64,000 nucleotides of DNA from Hormoscilla sp. GUM202 (GCA_005518205.2 RFFC02000027.1:33255-97254); one strand, 5' to 3'; positions 19,457 through 28,593 are shown, counted from the stretch's first letter. Program-made: numbers and translations. The notes: generated by a model not told the origin, from the letters alone.

Positions 19457-20288
19457 TAAATCTATAAAAAAAGCTACAGAGATAAGAGGAGAGACGCTTT
19501 TGATATTATCCAGATAATGTTATAAGGGACTTGCGTAGAAATAAAGTACCAGTCAAGCAAGCTGTACTCAAGAAATAGCAAAATCCGATCGGTACATTAA
19601 TAACCCGCAAGTCCCTAACCTACATTCCGCACGGACAAATATCGACGATAGCTTGACAAACAGCAAGTGATGAAAACGAACCGAAAAGTTCAGATCCGTA
19701 TAAATAAATATACGTCCTGTTTCCTAAATCATCAGAGCTAGTCAGGATGACAATAAATAGTACAATAGTAATCCAACCGATAAATTACGTATTAGCTAGC
19801 ATATTACAACTTGTAGTGCGTAAAGTTGGTTATAAGAATTTTTACAACTTCTACAGAATTACCAGGGCAAACGCATCTTATTTTTGAAACGCTTACAGGA
19901 CAAGGGTTTGAGCATTACGAGTATAAATACTGAGATAAGTTCAGAATGCTTACTGGGAAAGGCTTCCAGGATTTAGATGCGTTTTACCTGACAGAATTAC
20001 CTGTTATAGGACCAACTGACAACTGACAACTAACAACTGACATGCTCCCGAGACGGGTGGGAGTGCGCCGGTGTAATATGCAGCAGAAGTGAGATTATAC
20101 TACAACCCCAGAGAAGATAATGATGACCAGACAAAGATAGCTGCTTGCCAAAAAATTTTAGACATTGCCGAATTTATGTGCTAGGCTAGAAAAGAAGGGA
20201 GAAGATCGGCTGAGTAGTTTGTTTTCGTTCTGAATCAGGCATATCTCCGAATCTCAATCTCTACAATCAATGATTCTGGAGGTAATCC
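19457..20288. other. Non-coding region with an inverted-repeat element
   Basis: No credible gene is seen over 830 bp. An inverted pair AAACGCATCT / AGATGCGTTT lies at about 19869-19878 and 19975-19984 inside longer similar ends (19864-19990), resembling a decayed small transposable element. A low-complexity ACAACTGACAACT tract is at about 20017-20040. The last 250 bp should contain the promoter and leader of the RNA-binding protein gene that follows. Confidence 0.5.
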
Positions 20289-20621
20289 ATGTCAATTTAT
20301 ATAGGGAACCTATCCTACCAAGCCACGGAAGAGGATGTGAGTGGCATTTTTGAAGAATATGGAACGGTGAAGCGGGTGCAGCTACCAGTTGACCGCGACA
20401 CGGGTCGTAAGCGCGGTTTCGGGTTTGTGGAAATGGAAACAGAGGAAGAAGAAAAAGCGGCCATAGATGCTCTAGATGGGGCTGAGTGGATGGATCGGGA
20501 AATCAAGGTAAACAAGGCTAAGCCTCGCACGGAAAGAAGTCCAGGTGGAGGTGGCAGCAGAGGTGGTGGTCGCAACAGAGACGGATTCTCTTCTTCTCGG
20601 GATGGATTCAGGAGCTACTAA
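20289..20621 (+). CDS. rbp: Glycine-rich RNA-binding protein (RRM), cyanobacterial Rbp
   Basis: This is a single-domain RNA-binding protein of 110 aa. The RRM occupies about residues 1-80, with RNP2 IYIGNLSY at the start and RNP1 KRGFGFVEM in the middle. A short Gly/Ser/Arg-rich tail (GGGGSRGGGRNRDG) follows. Cyanobacterial Rbp proteins are mostly cold-induced and are thought to help RNA fold or stay stable at low temperature. A ribosomal S21 gene begins 75 bp downstream; an rbpA1-rpsU pairing is known from Anabaena and is cold-regulated. GGAGG lies just before the ATG. Confidence 0.95.
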   Translation: MSIYIGNLSYQATEEDVSGIFEEYGTVKRVQLPVDRDTGRKRGFGFVEMETEEEEKAAIDALDGAEWMDREIKVNKAKPRTERSPGGGGSRGGGRNRDGFSSSRDGFRSY

Positions 20622-20696
20622 ACTGGCTGAAGCCCCAGGCTGGGGCAAGCAAGGCAGAAGTGTGGAGATATCCACCCACGTACTGTAGGAGAACTT

Positions 20697-20876
20697 ATGA
20701 CCCAAGTGATAGTTGGCGAAAATGAAGGTATAGATTCGGCCCTGCGTAGGTTTAAGCGTCAGGTGTCCAAGGAGGGAATTTTCTCAGATATAAAGCGAGT
20801 GCGCCACTTCGAGACTCCGATCGAGAAACGTAAGCGCAAGGCGATCGCCAGAAGGCGTAAGCGGCGTTTTAATTAG
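20697..20876 (+). CDS. rpsU: 30S ribosomal protein S21
   Basis: The 59-aa basic protein of the small ribosomal subunit reads MTQVIVGENEGIDSALRRFK and ends in a Lys/Arg-rich tail (KRKRKAIARRRKRRFN). GTAGGAGAA precedes the ATG. Its position right after rbp matches the cold-regulated rbp-rpsU arrangement of other cyanobacteria. A small GC hairpin (GCCCCAGGCTGGGGC) lies between rbp and rpsU and may modulate read-through. A second, more divergent S21 gene lies at 34145. Confidence 0.95.
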   Translation: MTQVIVGENEGIDSALRRFKRQVSKEGIFSDIKRVRHFETPIEKRKRKAIARRRKRRFN

Positions 20877-21004
20877 GCAATGGTAAGCATTCAGCTGAAT
20901 GCTTACTGCTAATTCCAGCCATCGAGTGGGTTGCGTCGCAACCCACTCAGTGTATATAGAAGTAAACTGTGGTAGGATTTTATATTTAGCCTTTGGACTA
21001 AGAT

Positions 21005-21454
21005 ATGGTTTTCTTCCAATTTGAAGCAGATTTTGTAGACTCCCTACGCTGCATTCCTATGCAGGTGCGCCTCAAGCTTGATACTTGCGGCGTGAAACTT
21101 AAACTATCTCACTGGCACCAATTTAGCCAAGAAGAACGTCAAATTATGGTAGAATTGCCTTGTAACAAATCAGAAGAAGTTCAAGCCTACGGGAAATTTA
21201 CACAGCAGTTGGTAACCGAACGCACGGGTAAGTCTGCTTCTGTACTGCCAATTGACCCCCATCCGGCATGGATGGATGCAACAGTTATCCCTACTAGCTT
21301 AGAAGAAAAAGCACGAGAATTTGACGTAACTATTACTTTAGAACAATGGGCCGATCTAACACCGGTGGAGCGATTTGCTTTATATAAACTCAGTCGCCCC
21401 AGTCACGAAAATAAGAACTTTTTACCAGCCCTCAAGGAATTTAATCTAGGATAA
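21005..21454 (+). CDS. narM: Nitrate reductase-associated protein
   Basis: The 149-aa protein matches the cyanobacterial nitrate reductase-associated family: MVFFQFEADFVDSLRCIPM at the start, CGVKLKLSHWHQF and LTPVERFALYKLSRPSHENK near the end. NarM is required for nitrate reductase activity in Synechococcus elongatus and probably acts as an accessory or maturation factor for NarB. Here it lies 2 kb after narB, separated by psiE-like, rbp and rpsU. It is not in the same transcription unit but is in the same neighbourhood. The start ATG lies 128 bp after rpsU. Confidence 0.9.
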   Translation: MVFFQFEADFVDSLRCIPMQVRLKLDTCGVKLKLSHWHQFSQEERQIMVELPCNKSEEVQAYGKFTQQLVTERTGKSASVLPIDPHPAWMDATVIPTSLEEKAREFDVTITLEQWADLTPVERFALYKLSRPSHENKNFLPALKEFNLG

Positions 21455-21560
21455 TTTGGTGGGCGATCGCAGGCAAATCTATTTTTTCTCTGAAGTGAAT
21501 AAAATTGTATCATGTCCTCCGGGTGGGCATCACCATCAGGAAATTGCTCTAGCAGCCGTC

Positions 21561-21589
21561 CGGAAGCGCTTTAGCGCTTACTACAAACG
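21561..21589. repeat. GTTTGTAGTAAGCGC hairpin repeat
   Basis: On the minus strand this reads CGTTTGTAGTAAGCGCTAAA then GCGCTTCCG, the same family as 16364-16392 and 54573-54788. It sits just before the ribosome site of the DJ-1/PfpI gene. Confidence 0.65.
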
Positions 21590-21604
21590 AAGAGGAGTTA
21601 TAAA

Positions 21605-22189
21605 ATGACGGGAAAGAAGATTTTAATGATCGTGGGCGACTTTGTGGAAGACTATGAAGTCATGGTGCCTTTTCAAGCATTGCAGATGGTCGGGCATACA
21701 GTCCATGCTATCTGTCCCGATAAGAAGGCGGGAGATACAGTGAGAACAGCAGTTCACGACTTTGAAGGCGACCAAACCTATAGCGAGAAACCGGGACATA
21801 ACTTCACGGTAAATACTACCTTCGATGAAGTCTCTCCTGAAAGCTATGATGCTTTGGTGGTTCCTGGAGGACGTGCGCCAGAATATATTCGTTTGCATGA
21901 AAAAGTATTGGCTCACGTCCGCCACTTTGCCTCGGCGAATAAACCCATTGCTGCTATCTGTCATGGTTTGCAGTTATTAGCAGCTGCGGACGTCCTGAAA
22001 GGCAAGCGCTGCACCGCCTATCCCGCTTGCGGTCCCGAGGTTACTCTTGCAGGCGGGAACCACGTCCAAGTTCCAGTTCATGAGGCGATCGCGGATGGCA
22101 ATCTGGTGACCGCACCTGCGTGGCCCGCCCATCACCGCTGGCTAGCTGAGTTCCTGAAAGTTTTAGGCACCCACATCGAACATAAATAG
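21605..22189 (+). CDS. DJ-1/PfpI family protein
   Basis: The 194-aa protein is a complete class I glutamine amidotransferase-like fold of the DJ-1/PfpI type. The nucleophile elbow is AAICHGLQLL with the conserved cysteine and histidine. An acidic residue sits in the GDFVEDYEV segment near the N-terminus, and VVPGGRAPEYIRL lies before the elbow. Members act as proteases, glyoxalase/deglycase enzymes or stress chaperones, so no single substrate can be assigned. GAGGAG precedes the start. It appears to be transcribed alone. Confidence 0.9.
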   Translation: MTGKKILMIVGDFVEDYEVMVPFQALQMVGHTVHAICPDKKAGDTVRTAVHDFEGDQTYSEKPGHNFTVNTTFDEVSPESYDALVVPGGRAPEYIRLHEKVLAHVRHFASANKPIAAICHGLQLLAAADVLKGKRCTAYPACGPEVTLAGGNHVQVPVHEAIADGNLVTAPAWPAHHRWLAEFLKVLGTHIEHK

Positions 22190-22287
22190 ATGGTTGTTCT
22201 TGAGTTAACTGTGACGCAACAAAGTTTGGAAGCAAAATTAGGAGTGAATTAAAGCGGTATTGGATAGTTATCCACTACGAGACTGAG

Positions 22288-22641
22288 TTGAGTGCCGAAA
22301 ATGAGTTTGAAACAAATCATAACATCCATATAAGCAACCATATTATTAAAAAAACAACTCTAGTGGCGAAAGAAATTACTACTGCTAACTTTAGAGAGTT
22401 GCTCAATCAGGCAAGAATTGAAGCTCGCAGAGAAGCGGCGATCGCCATCATATTGAAACAGCTGTGCTATAAAATGGATGATTACTCCCTCATTTTTCAC
22501 GGTCTACCCGCATTTCTACAGACCTGTGTTGATAGCCTATCCCTGGAACAGCTTGAAAACCTCAGCATCGAGGCATTACAGATGGCTTCCTTGGATGACT
22601 TGAGAGCTTACTTTTCTGGGCGTTGCACAATTACGGGATGA
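22288..22641 (+). CDS. DUF4351-containing protein, C-terminus replaced by a MITE end
   Basis: The 117-aa frame begins at TTG 22288. Its C-terminal half matches DUF4351: helical, with LSLEQLENLSIEALQMASLDDLRAYF. DUF4351 usually sits at the end of Rpn/PD-(D/E)XK-type proteins, and this copy lacks any nuclease part. The last seven residues (GRCTITG) and the stop come from the end of a 113-bp MITE. Removing the element with one target copy restores RAYFSESSST and a stop. It is probably a fragment of a larger gene and may be inactive. Confidence 0.6.
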   Translation: MSAENEFETNHNIHISNHIIKKTTLVAKEITTANFRELLNQARIEARREAAIAIILKQLCYKMDDYSLIFHGLPAFLQTCVDSLSLEQLENLSIEALQMASLDDLRAYFSGRCTITG

Positions 22642-22731
22642 TGGGCATAGTTGCAGAAGTCTTAAACCTAGACTACAAGCCAGTTTCAGTTATGTGCAAA
22701 AAAGGGCATCATCCCCAAAATGTGCAACGCC
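22619..22731. mobile_element. MITE with 8-bp target duplication (copy A)
   Basis: The element is 113 bp. The left end reads GGCGTTGCACAATTACGGGA and the right end, read inward, GGCGTTGCACATTTTGGGGA. It is flanked by exact 8-bp direct repeats CTTTTCTG at 22611-22618 and 22732-22739. A related copy lies at 31825-32012. There is no internal gene. GG ends with an 8-bp duplication fit an IS1- or IS1595-like mobiliser, which is inference. Confidence 0.9.
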
Positions 22732-22739
22732 CTTTTCTG

Positions 22740-23455
22740 AATCTAGTTCCACATAGCTGTAGCTACTTGTAATTAGAGAACCTTAATGATCGCCTTTTTT
22801 TTCGCGATTTTTGTGACTCGGAAAAGGGGCGACCTTGGGGCAGATCGTAAAGCTGTCTCGTGGTAAAGTAAAAAGATAGAGAAGCAATTATATGGGTGTG
22901 GTCAAAACCAGTTGGGTTTTGAAAAGGCCAGATCTGACTATTTCACCGGGGGTCATTGCTTCACAGTAACTCCCTTATGTCATTGCTTCGATATCCCCCA
23001 GAGGGGACGCGCTACTCGCACTACCCCAGAGATATCGAGGGGGGGTCTGATAGCGTGCATCTCAGATTTGTAAATTGAGAATTGAGCAATTGTAAATTAA
23101 GAATTGAGCAATTGTTAATTGCCCAATTTTCTATTCGCCATTCGCCATTCACCATTCACCATTTTACCTTCGCAAATACATGCATTGAGATGCTCCCACT
23201 TGACCTCTGTCCTAGTGCAACGCGGCGAAAATAACTGACCAGCATGTCTTGCCCTGCCACCGTTAAATTTTTCACCTGCGGATGGAGCCCAAAGTATCTG
23301 CTTGACAGCAAGTGGCGTGAGAGACATCCCGATGCCAAACCACCTGTGTCAATTGGGCAGTGCTAGAGAGGCGGTGCCCACCTGAAACCCAAGTGTCGAA
23401 GCGTAAGTCTTGGACTGGTCACTGGTCACTGCTCGCTGCTCACTGACACTAGGCA
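22740..23455. other. Non-coding region with low-complexity repeats
   Basis: No gene is supported. A duplicated AATTGAGCAATTGT tract lies at about 23075-23118, and a short hexamer-like run of CCATTCGCCATTCACCATT at about 23140-23165. A GATATCGAGG/CCCCAG segment near 22990-23045 is repetitive in character. Confidence 0.5.
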
Positions 23456-24493
23456 TTAATCATTGTCCTTTTTCCCTACATCTTTAACTGCATAAATCTT
23501 AGTGCGGTACATCCAGTAATTCAGGGAAGAGAATAAGATTACTGTTGTCAAGCTAAAGTATAGCACTACCGGTCTCAAAGGGATCAGAAGGAAAGAAGTG
23601 ATCATCTCTATCGCGATCAGACCAATAAGAATATTAGCAATGGTTTCGCGACGCAACAAGCTGCAAAACATCGCTCCGAGGGGAGCACCGACCACAACTA
23701 TAGGTATCGCCGCTAGCCAGTAACTACGCACCGGCTCGGTAAAATCCTCGAAGACAAACACTTCTAGGACAAATCCCGCTATAGCGTTGATCGCCATCAT
23801 CACAACCGAGGTAGGAGTGGCAATTTTCTCGCTGATGCGGAATAGAAGCACCATCACAGAAAAGGCAAAGATGTCGATGCCATTGCCGACTAGACCGCTC
23901 ATTATCCCTCCCACTATTCCCGTCAATATGAATATTCCTCGTTCCCGAAAACTCCAGTCACCAACTGTCAAATTGCATTCCCTTGCACCCGATACCAATA
24001 AACTGACCGCCAAGCTACTGAGCATCATTGTGAAAAACATCTTAATGACATCTAGGGGTAGAAAAGGAGCTAAAAAAGCTAATCCCATAAAAATCCCCAA
24101 TACACCCCCAATGCTGGTCCAAAAGATCGCCCGCCAGTCTACCTTAATACCTGTCACCCAAATTGCCAGTGAGGCCGAACCCATACCGACACTTTGAATT
24201 GCCAGGGAAAACACCTTAGCATCATGAGGTGCCATATGTAGAAGCTTGGTAAAGACGGGAAAAGCGACTGCTCCTCCGCCTACGCTTGTCCCTCCAGCAA
24301 TCATAGAGCCAAAGACCATCGTCAAAGCAATCTCCCAATTGCTGATTATATAGGATATTGCTTCTTGCACGCCAAGCATAGTTAGCCAGGCAGTCCATAC
24401 TGCGATCGCGATCGTTACCACAGCGGTCTGTTTTGAAGCTGACAGGCGTTGCTGTATTTTGATTAACTTAAGCAATTTAGATTTTGCTGGCAT
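23456..24493 (-). CDS. TSUP family transporter (sulfite exporter TauE/SafE type)
   Basis: The 345-aa integral membrane protein has about eight to nine spans arranged as two similar halves. The first half carries the glycine-rich ASGG-like region MIAGGTSVGGGAVAFPVFTKL and the second GIVGGIMSGLVGNGIDIFAF; both are hallmarks of the TSUP (PF01925) family. Family members move sulfur-containing or organic anions such as sulfite, taurine-derived sulfonates or sulfoacetate. The substrate here cannot be set. It stands alone on the minus strand with non-coding DNA on both sides. Confidence 0.88.
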   Translation of the reverse strand: MPAKSKLLKLIKIQQRLSASKQTAVVTIAIAVWTAWLTMLGVQEAISYIISNWEIALTMVFGSMIAGGTSVGGGAVAFPVFTKLLHMAPHDAKVFSLAIQSVGMGSASLAIWVTGIKVDWRAIFWTSIGGVLGIFMGLAFLAPFLPLDVIKMFFTMMLSSLAVSLLVSGARECNLTVGDWSFRERGIFILTGIVGGIMSGLVGNGIDIFAFSVMVLLFRISEKIATPTSVVMMAINAIAGFVLEVFVFEDFTEPVRSYWLAAIPIVVVGAPLGAMFCSLLRRETIANILIGLIAIEMITSFLLIPLRPVVLYFSLTTVILFSSLNYWMYRTKIYAVKDVGKKDND

Positions 24494-24890
24494 TTAGAGT
24501 ATTCCTTGATTAATACTGAATGGTTAAAAATCAGTTCGGCATCCTTCCATCCATTTTCCAATTCCTCTATTCATTATTACAGCTATATTCGGCGTTGATA
24601 GACTACAGTAGCAGCAGTGAGTCAACCAATTGTAAGGATGCGTAACCTGTGAACTGTATTGATTTTCCCTGAAAACCGCTGTCAAGCTTAGTGCTATCAT
24701 TCCCGAGCGGACGGAGCTCGGCGATCGAGCATACCCATTAAAGCCTGGAAAGTCACTGCCTCCGGTGACTTCAACCTACATTCCGCACCACAAAATGTGC
24801 GCGTGTGCGCGACGCAGTCGCGCTAAAAACCCGGTTTCTTAATTCTTGCATTGAGATGCACCCCATAAATTCGGCAAAACTGATATAAAT
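24494..24890. other. Non-coding region, dispersed hairpins
   Basis: No gene is seen. A small hairpin GTCACTGCCTCCGGTGAC lies near 24750, and an AAACCCGGTTTCTT palindrome near 24827-24841 belongs to a repeat family also seen at 46060, 61494 and 62621. The upstream promoter of the TSUP gene should lie at 24494-24620. Confidence 0.45.
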
Positions 24891-26096
24891 TTATCCCATC
24901 GAAACCAGTGTCGCCTGTTTTCCCGAAGCAACACCCGTATCTACAGCTGCCAAAACAGCCTGTCTTGCCCATCTATCTGCTGCTATAATATCATCTAAAG
25001 TCGGATGATGACAGAGTTCTCCAAGGTGTCGATCGCACGCTGACTCAATCACTCTGGGAATATCCAAAAACCGAATCTTCTCCTCTAGGAACAGAGAGAC
25101 AGCTTGTTCATTAGCAGCATTCAAAACCGCAGCCATAGAACCCCCGGCACGTCCCGCAGCATAGGCAAGGCCCATACAAGGATACTTTTCATACTTGGGT
25201 TCGGAAAAAGTCAGATTCCCAGCCTTAACCAAATCCAAAGTTTCCCAATCAGTATAGAGCCGATCGGGCCAAGAGAGAGCATAAAGCAAAGGCAAGCGCA
25301 TATCCGGCCATCCCAGCTGGGCCAACACCGAAGTATCTTGCAGTTCAATTAAAGAGTGAATAATACTTTGAGGATGAATCACGATATCGATCTGGTCGTA
25401 ATCCATGCCAAATAGAAAATGAGCCTCAATTACTTCCAGCCCCTTATTCATCAAGGTAGCAGAATCCACCGTAATCTTACGTCCCATCGACCAATTAGGA
25501 TGCTTAATGGCATCAGCAACCCGCACCTGAACTAACTTTTCGGCAGGCCAATCTCGGAAAGCACCACCAGAAGCAGTCAGAATAATCCGCCGCAAACCAC
25601 CTGATGGCACTCCTTGCAGACATTGAAAGATAGCAGAATGCTCAGAATCAGCAGGTAATAGCTTTACCCCATGTTTTTCCACCAAAGGCAAAACTACTGG
25701 ACCGCCAGCAATGAGCGTTTCCTTATTTGCCAAGGCGATATCCTTACCAGCTTCAATAGCAGCTATAGTCGGTAACAAACCAGCACAACCGACAATGCCA
25801 GTAACAACAGTGGACGCATCGCCGTAACGGGCCACTTCCGTAACTCCCGCCTCTCCTGCTAAGAGAATAGGTTGCTGGTCATATGAGGCGATCGCCTCTT
25901 TCAGTTCGGGCAACATTGCTTCCGCCCGAATAGCCACTATTTCCGGGCGAAACTGGCGAATTTGCCGAGCCAACAGTTCCACATTGCGCCCCGCTGTCAA
26001 CCCGACAATCCGAAACTGTTCGGGGTTTTGGGCCACAATATCCAGAGTCTGAGTACCAATAGAGCCAGTAGAGCCCAGGAGAGAAATTGCTTTCAT
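24891..26096 (-). CDS. dxr: 1-deoxy-D-xylulose 5-phosphate reductoisomerase
   Basis: This is the second enzyme of the MEP isoprenoid pathway, converting DXP to MEP with NADPH. The 401-aa protein has the N-terminal NADPH motif GSTGSIGTQTLD, the NKETLIAGG motif and the metal/substrate-binding region LPADSEHSAIFQCLQG with SGGAFRDWP. The metal-site loop MNKGLEVIEAHFLFGMD and the C-terminal helical part complete it. Length is normal for the family. It is transcribed alone on the minus strand. A strong hairpin (26133-26169) lies upstream of its start. Confidence 0.97.
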   Translation of the reverse strand: MKAISLLGSTGSIGTQTLDIVAQNPEQFRIVGLTAGRNVELLARQIRQFRPEIVAIRAEAMLPELKEAIASYDQQPILLAGEAGVTEVARYGDASTVVTGIVGCAGLLPTIAAIEAGKDIALANKETLIAGGPVVLPLVEKHGVKLLPADSEHSAIFQCLQGVPSGGLRRIILTASGGAFRDWPAEKLVQVRVADAIKHPNWSMGRKITVDSATLMNKGLEVIEAHFLFGMDYDQIDIVIHPQSIIHSLIELQDTSVLAQLGWPDMRLPLLYALSWPDRLYTDWETLDLVKAGNLTFSEPKYEKYPCMGLAYAAGRAGGSMAAVLNAANEQAVSLFLEEKIRFLDIPRVIESACDRHLGELCHHPTLDDIIAADRWARQAVLAAVDTGVASGKQATLVSMG

Positions 26097-26132
26097 GGTA
26101 TATTTGAATAACTAGGACGAGTCTCACATCTG

Positions 26133-26169
26133 AATCTGGTTCCCAGTCTCAGACTGGGAAAACCAGATT
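26133..26169. repeat. 37-nt hairpin upstream of dxr
   Basis: AATCTGGTTCCCAGTCT pairs with AGACTGGGAAAACCAGATT across a one-base centre with a small bulge. It is followed by a second palindrome, AGGCGGAGCCTCCT. It resembles a short dispersed repeat rather than a terminator of an identified gene. Confidence 0.6.
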
Positions 26170-26329
26170 TAGGAGGCGGAGCCTCCTGACTGTTGACAAG
26201 GGTGATTTATATGAGATCACCCCTCAGATCTTGCTAGCACCAGTTGAGGCTCAGCCTAGGAACGAGGTGAGTGAGGTGAAAGGTTTCCAGTCGGTTTTAA
26301 CCGACTTGGCGCCTCGAAACCTGGATCCG

Positions 26330-26492
26330 CCAGGTAACGCGGGAGTTTGAAGATACTGTGGGGTAATTTCCTGGGCTCTGCCCCCAAAATACCCCCACCC
26401 TTTAGGGTGGGGGTATCCCCACTCCCTACTCGGCGATCGTCGAGATCTCGTAATTCGCCCACAGTATCTTTGAATCCCCGGCGGGGTAACTT
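26330..26492. repeat. Inverted-repeat element beside the broken thioesterase
   Basis: AGATACTGTGGG near 26349-26360 is mirrored by CCCACAGTATCT near 26459-26470, within longer similar ends (GGGAGTTTGA and TTTGAATCCCC). A central hairpin, CCCCACCCTTTAGGGTGGGG, fills the middle. This looks like a small non-autonomous element about 160 bp long, lying directly at the 3' end of the thioesterase pseudogene. Confidence 0.5.
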
Positions 26493-26496
26493 TACT

Positions 26497-26837
26497 TTAC
26501 GCTGAAAGCTGTTCCAACGCATCCCTCAGTTCTGGTGGCAGATGGCGCATTATCTTGCCCTTCTCCCGATCGATCGCCACCAAAGTCACCTTCCCAGTCA
26601 CATATAAATCTGGGCCATCCGGATCGAACGATGATAACGTAGGCACAGATCCACCACCGGTAAATCTAAGCCCCAAGTCACCACATCAGTACAGTCAAAG
26701 CCCCTCGAACGCAAGCATTCTACCCGCGCCTCCTCCATCCAAGCAATATAAGTACCGTGCCATACTACACCAGCATAGTCCGTATGATGGGGGTGCGATC
26801 GTACCCGATATTCAAACCAACTCAACTCTTCGTTCAT
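26497..26837 (-). pseudogene. Broken acyl-CoA thioesterase (hotdog fold)
   Basis: The first part reads as a 4-hydroxybenzoyl-CoA thioesterase-like protein: HPHHTDYAGVVWHGTYIAWMEEARVE contains the catalytic Asp context. After LCLRYHRSIRM the frame changes. The last part continues one frame over as GPDLYVTGKVTLVAIDREKG and LPPELRDALEQLSA to a stop at 26497. About 25-30 residues between the two parts are missing relative to the usual length of about 140. The junction is at CCGGATGGCC, suggesting a deletion between short direct repeats. An intact protein cannot be made. Confidence 0.75.
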
Positions 26838-26938
26838 ATTACAAATTGTTACGCACCGCTACATTTCTTCAAACTTTGAGTCAATACTTAAGCTTATGCT
26901 GAATAAACAGAAGCGAATTAATTGCGAGAAGTGTTTAT

Positions 26939-27778
26939 ATGTTCAAGAATATTTTAGTAACCGTCGCTGGCAGGGGACTGTGCGAACAGATGGTAAATAT
27001 GTTGCTGGAAATCCCGAGCATCAAGCAGGCATCGGTGACAGTATTGCACGTCGTGCCTCCCCAAGCCACAGCCCAAGCCATGTCACAAAAGCTAGAAGAG
27101 GGCGGTAAGATTCTAGCAGAGGCAGTAAAATCAATCAAGATCGACGACCCCAACCGGATCGATCCCCGACTGAAACAGGGAGACCGCAAAGATGTCGTCC
27201 TCGCAGTTGCCAAGGAAGAAGATTCTGACCTAATTATTATGGGTTCGCGGGCCTTAGGACGTCTGGAAGCCATCTTGAAGAACTCAGTCAGTCAGTACGT
27301 TTTCCAGTTAGCCTCTCGTCCCATGCTGCTGGTGAAGGACGATGTCTATGTCAAAAGAATCTACCGCGTCATGGTGGCTCTCGACTCCTCTCCAGCGGCC
27401 CAGCAGAGCTTGCAGCTAGCTCTATCCTTGCTGCGAGATATTCCAGGTGGCAAAGCCAAACTGGTGCTAGCTCATGTCAACCCAGACAAGAACGTCACCA
27501 ACCCTGAAGAGGATCCCCTGTTGAAGGAAGCAGCCAAACAGGCCAAACAGATGGGAGTTGCTTATAGCTGCATCAATTCCCGTGGTGATGCTAGCAAAGA
27601 AATCTGTCGGCTCGTAGAAGATGAGAATATAGACTTGTTAATTCTCGGTTCCCCAGACCGACGCCCCTCCGTGGCCAAGACCTTGCCAGACCTCGATCGA
27701 CTGCTCGGAAGTTCTCTGTCCGACTATGTCCGGGTGAATGCCAACTGTCCAGTGTTGCTGGCCCGGTTCCCTAACTAG
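26939..27778 (+). CDS. Tandem universal stress protein (UspA)
   Basis: The 279-aa protein holds two UspA domains (about residues 1-135 and 140-279). Each ends with a nucleotide-binding-like segment: IIMGSRALGRLEAILKNSVSQYV in the first and LILGSPDRR..., followed by LGSSLSDYVRVNANCPVLL, in the second. Usp proteins bind ATP or similar ligands and support stress survival; the ligand here is unknown. It is a single gene facing psbM, with a shared hairpin terminator between them. Confidence 0.92.
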   Translation: MFKNILVTVAGRGLCEQMVNMLLEIPSIKQASVTVLHVVPPQATAQAMSQKLEEGGKILAEAVKSIKIDDPNRIDPRLKQGDRKDVVLAVAKEEDSDLIIMGSRALGRLEAILKNSVSQYVFQLASRPMLLVKDDVYVKRIYRVMVALDSSPAAQQSLQLALSLLRDIPGGKAKLVLAHVNPDKNVTNPEEDPLLKEAAKQAKQMGVAYSCINSRGDASKEICRLVEDENIDLLILGSPDRRPSVAKTLPDLDRLLGSSLSDYVRVNANCPVLLARFPN

Positions 27779-27791
27779 GCCCGACTAAAAA

Positions 27792-27816
27792 GGTGCCGGC
27801 ATTTGGTGACGGCACC
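27792..27816. terminator. Hairpin between convergent usp and psbM
   Basis: GGTGCCG and CGGCACC pair around an 11-nt loop just after the usp stop, preceded by AAAAA on the plus strand, which reads as U-rich for the minus-strand transcript. It probably serves the psbM transcript and perhaps both. Confidence 0.6.
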
Positions 27817-27844
27817 AACAGAGCAGTTTTGTCAGTGCTTAACT

Positions 27845-27961
27845 CTAAACATCATTATTGCCTTCACGGCTAGCCGTTTGAATGTAAAGGATCAACAAGA
27901 ATACAGCAGGCACTAACACAAACAAAATGCTGGCCACAAATCCGAGATCGTTAACTTCCAT
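27845..27961 (-). CDS. psbM: Photosystem II protein M
   Basis: A 38-aa single-span photosystem II subunit: MEVNDLGFVASILFVLVPAV, then FLLILYIQTASREGNNDV. PsbM lies at the interface of the PSII dimer. A divergent ferredoxin-like gene and psbB are nearby, but this gene is read on the minus strand, downstream of the ferredoxin gene with a gap of about 67 bp, so the two may share a transcript. Confidence 0.96.
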   Translation of the reverse strand: MEVNDLGFVASILFVLVPAVFLLILYIQTASREGNNDV

Positions 27962-28028
27962 CCCTTGCAAGCCTCCTTACTGAATAGACACGAAACCATT
28001 ACGTACCTAGAATACCTCAGATCCGATC

Positions 28029-28325
28029 TCACGGCTTCGTTTTCACGGAAACTGGGCCATTCACCAGAGTTTGACAGGCTAGCCGATAGTTGTCGGGCTT
28101 CTTCTTCAACTTGCGCTGTTCGGTCTGAGTCCGAGGTGAGAGATTTTCCATCCCGGCCACAATTTCCACAATACAGGTGCCGCATTGACCGTAGCCCCCA
28201 CAATTAGTCATCTTCCCCCAGGTCTTATACAGATCGAGCCCGTTCTCCAGAGCCTTCAGCCTCAGATTCGCTCCATCAGCGGCAATCGCCTCACGGTTTT
28301 CCTTGACAAACTTGATGTTAGCCAT
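28029..28325 (-). CDS. 2Fe-2S ferredoxin
   Basis: The 98-aa plant-type 2Fe-2S protein carries NCGGYGQCGTC for three cluster ligands and LACQ for the fourth. The sequence between (IVEIVAGMENLSPRTQTEQR) matches the small ferredoxins usually found beside psbM in cyanobacteria, not the main photosynthetic PetF. The electron partner is unknown. It is read away from psbB; their promoters share the 268-bp space between them. Confidence 0.93.
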   Translation of the reverse strand: MANIKFVKENREAIAADGANLRLKALENGLDLYKTWGKMTNCGGYGQCGTCIVEIVAGMENLSPRTQTEQRKLKKKPDNYRLACQTLVNGPVSVKTKP

Positions 28326-28489
28326 TTTTGGATCAATATTGAACTTATGTGAAGAATTATCAAGAAATCTTGCTTACACATAACATATAATGCTATATAA
28401 GCGAAAATTGTCAAGCAGTGCAGCGGTCGGTGCCGAAGGGACAACTGAATGGTGACCCTGGTAGACGATCGCAGCTCGCCGAGAAAAGG

Positions 28490-28518
28490 TTGTCATCGCA
28501 GCCAACACTGGTTACAAT
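28490..28518 (+). promoter_or_regulatory. Candidate sigma-70 type promoter of psbB
   Basis: TTGTCA (28490-28495) and TACAAT (28513-28518) are separated by exactly 17 bases, a good -35/-10 pair. Transcription would begin near 28525, about 70 nt before the psbB ATG. Confidence 0.5.
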
Positions 28519-28593
28519 TCGTTATATTCTGTTTAACGATCGATCCGCTAGAGAACATTAGCTAAAAGAAGTAGTAGAGGAGGATCCTACTCA

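Noticed and set aside
20941..20975. NtcA site before narM (GTA-N8-TAG)
   Set aside because: A -10 box at the proper spacing would fall on the narM start codon, so the match is probably chance.
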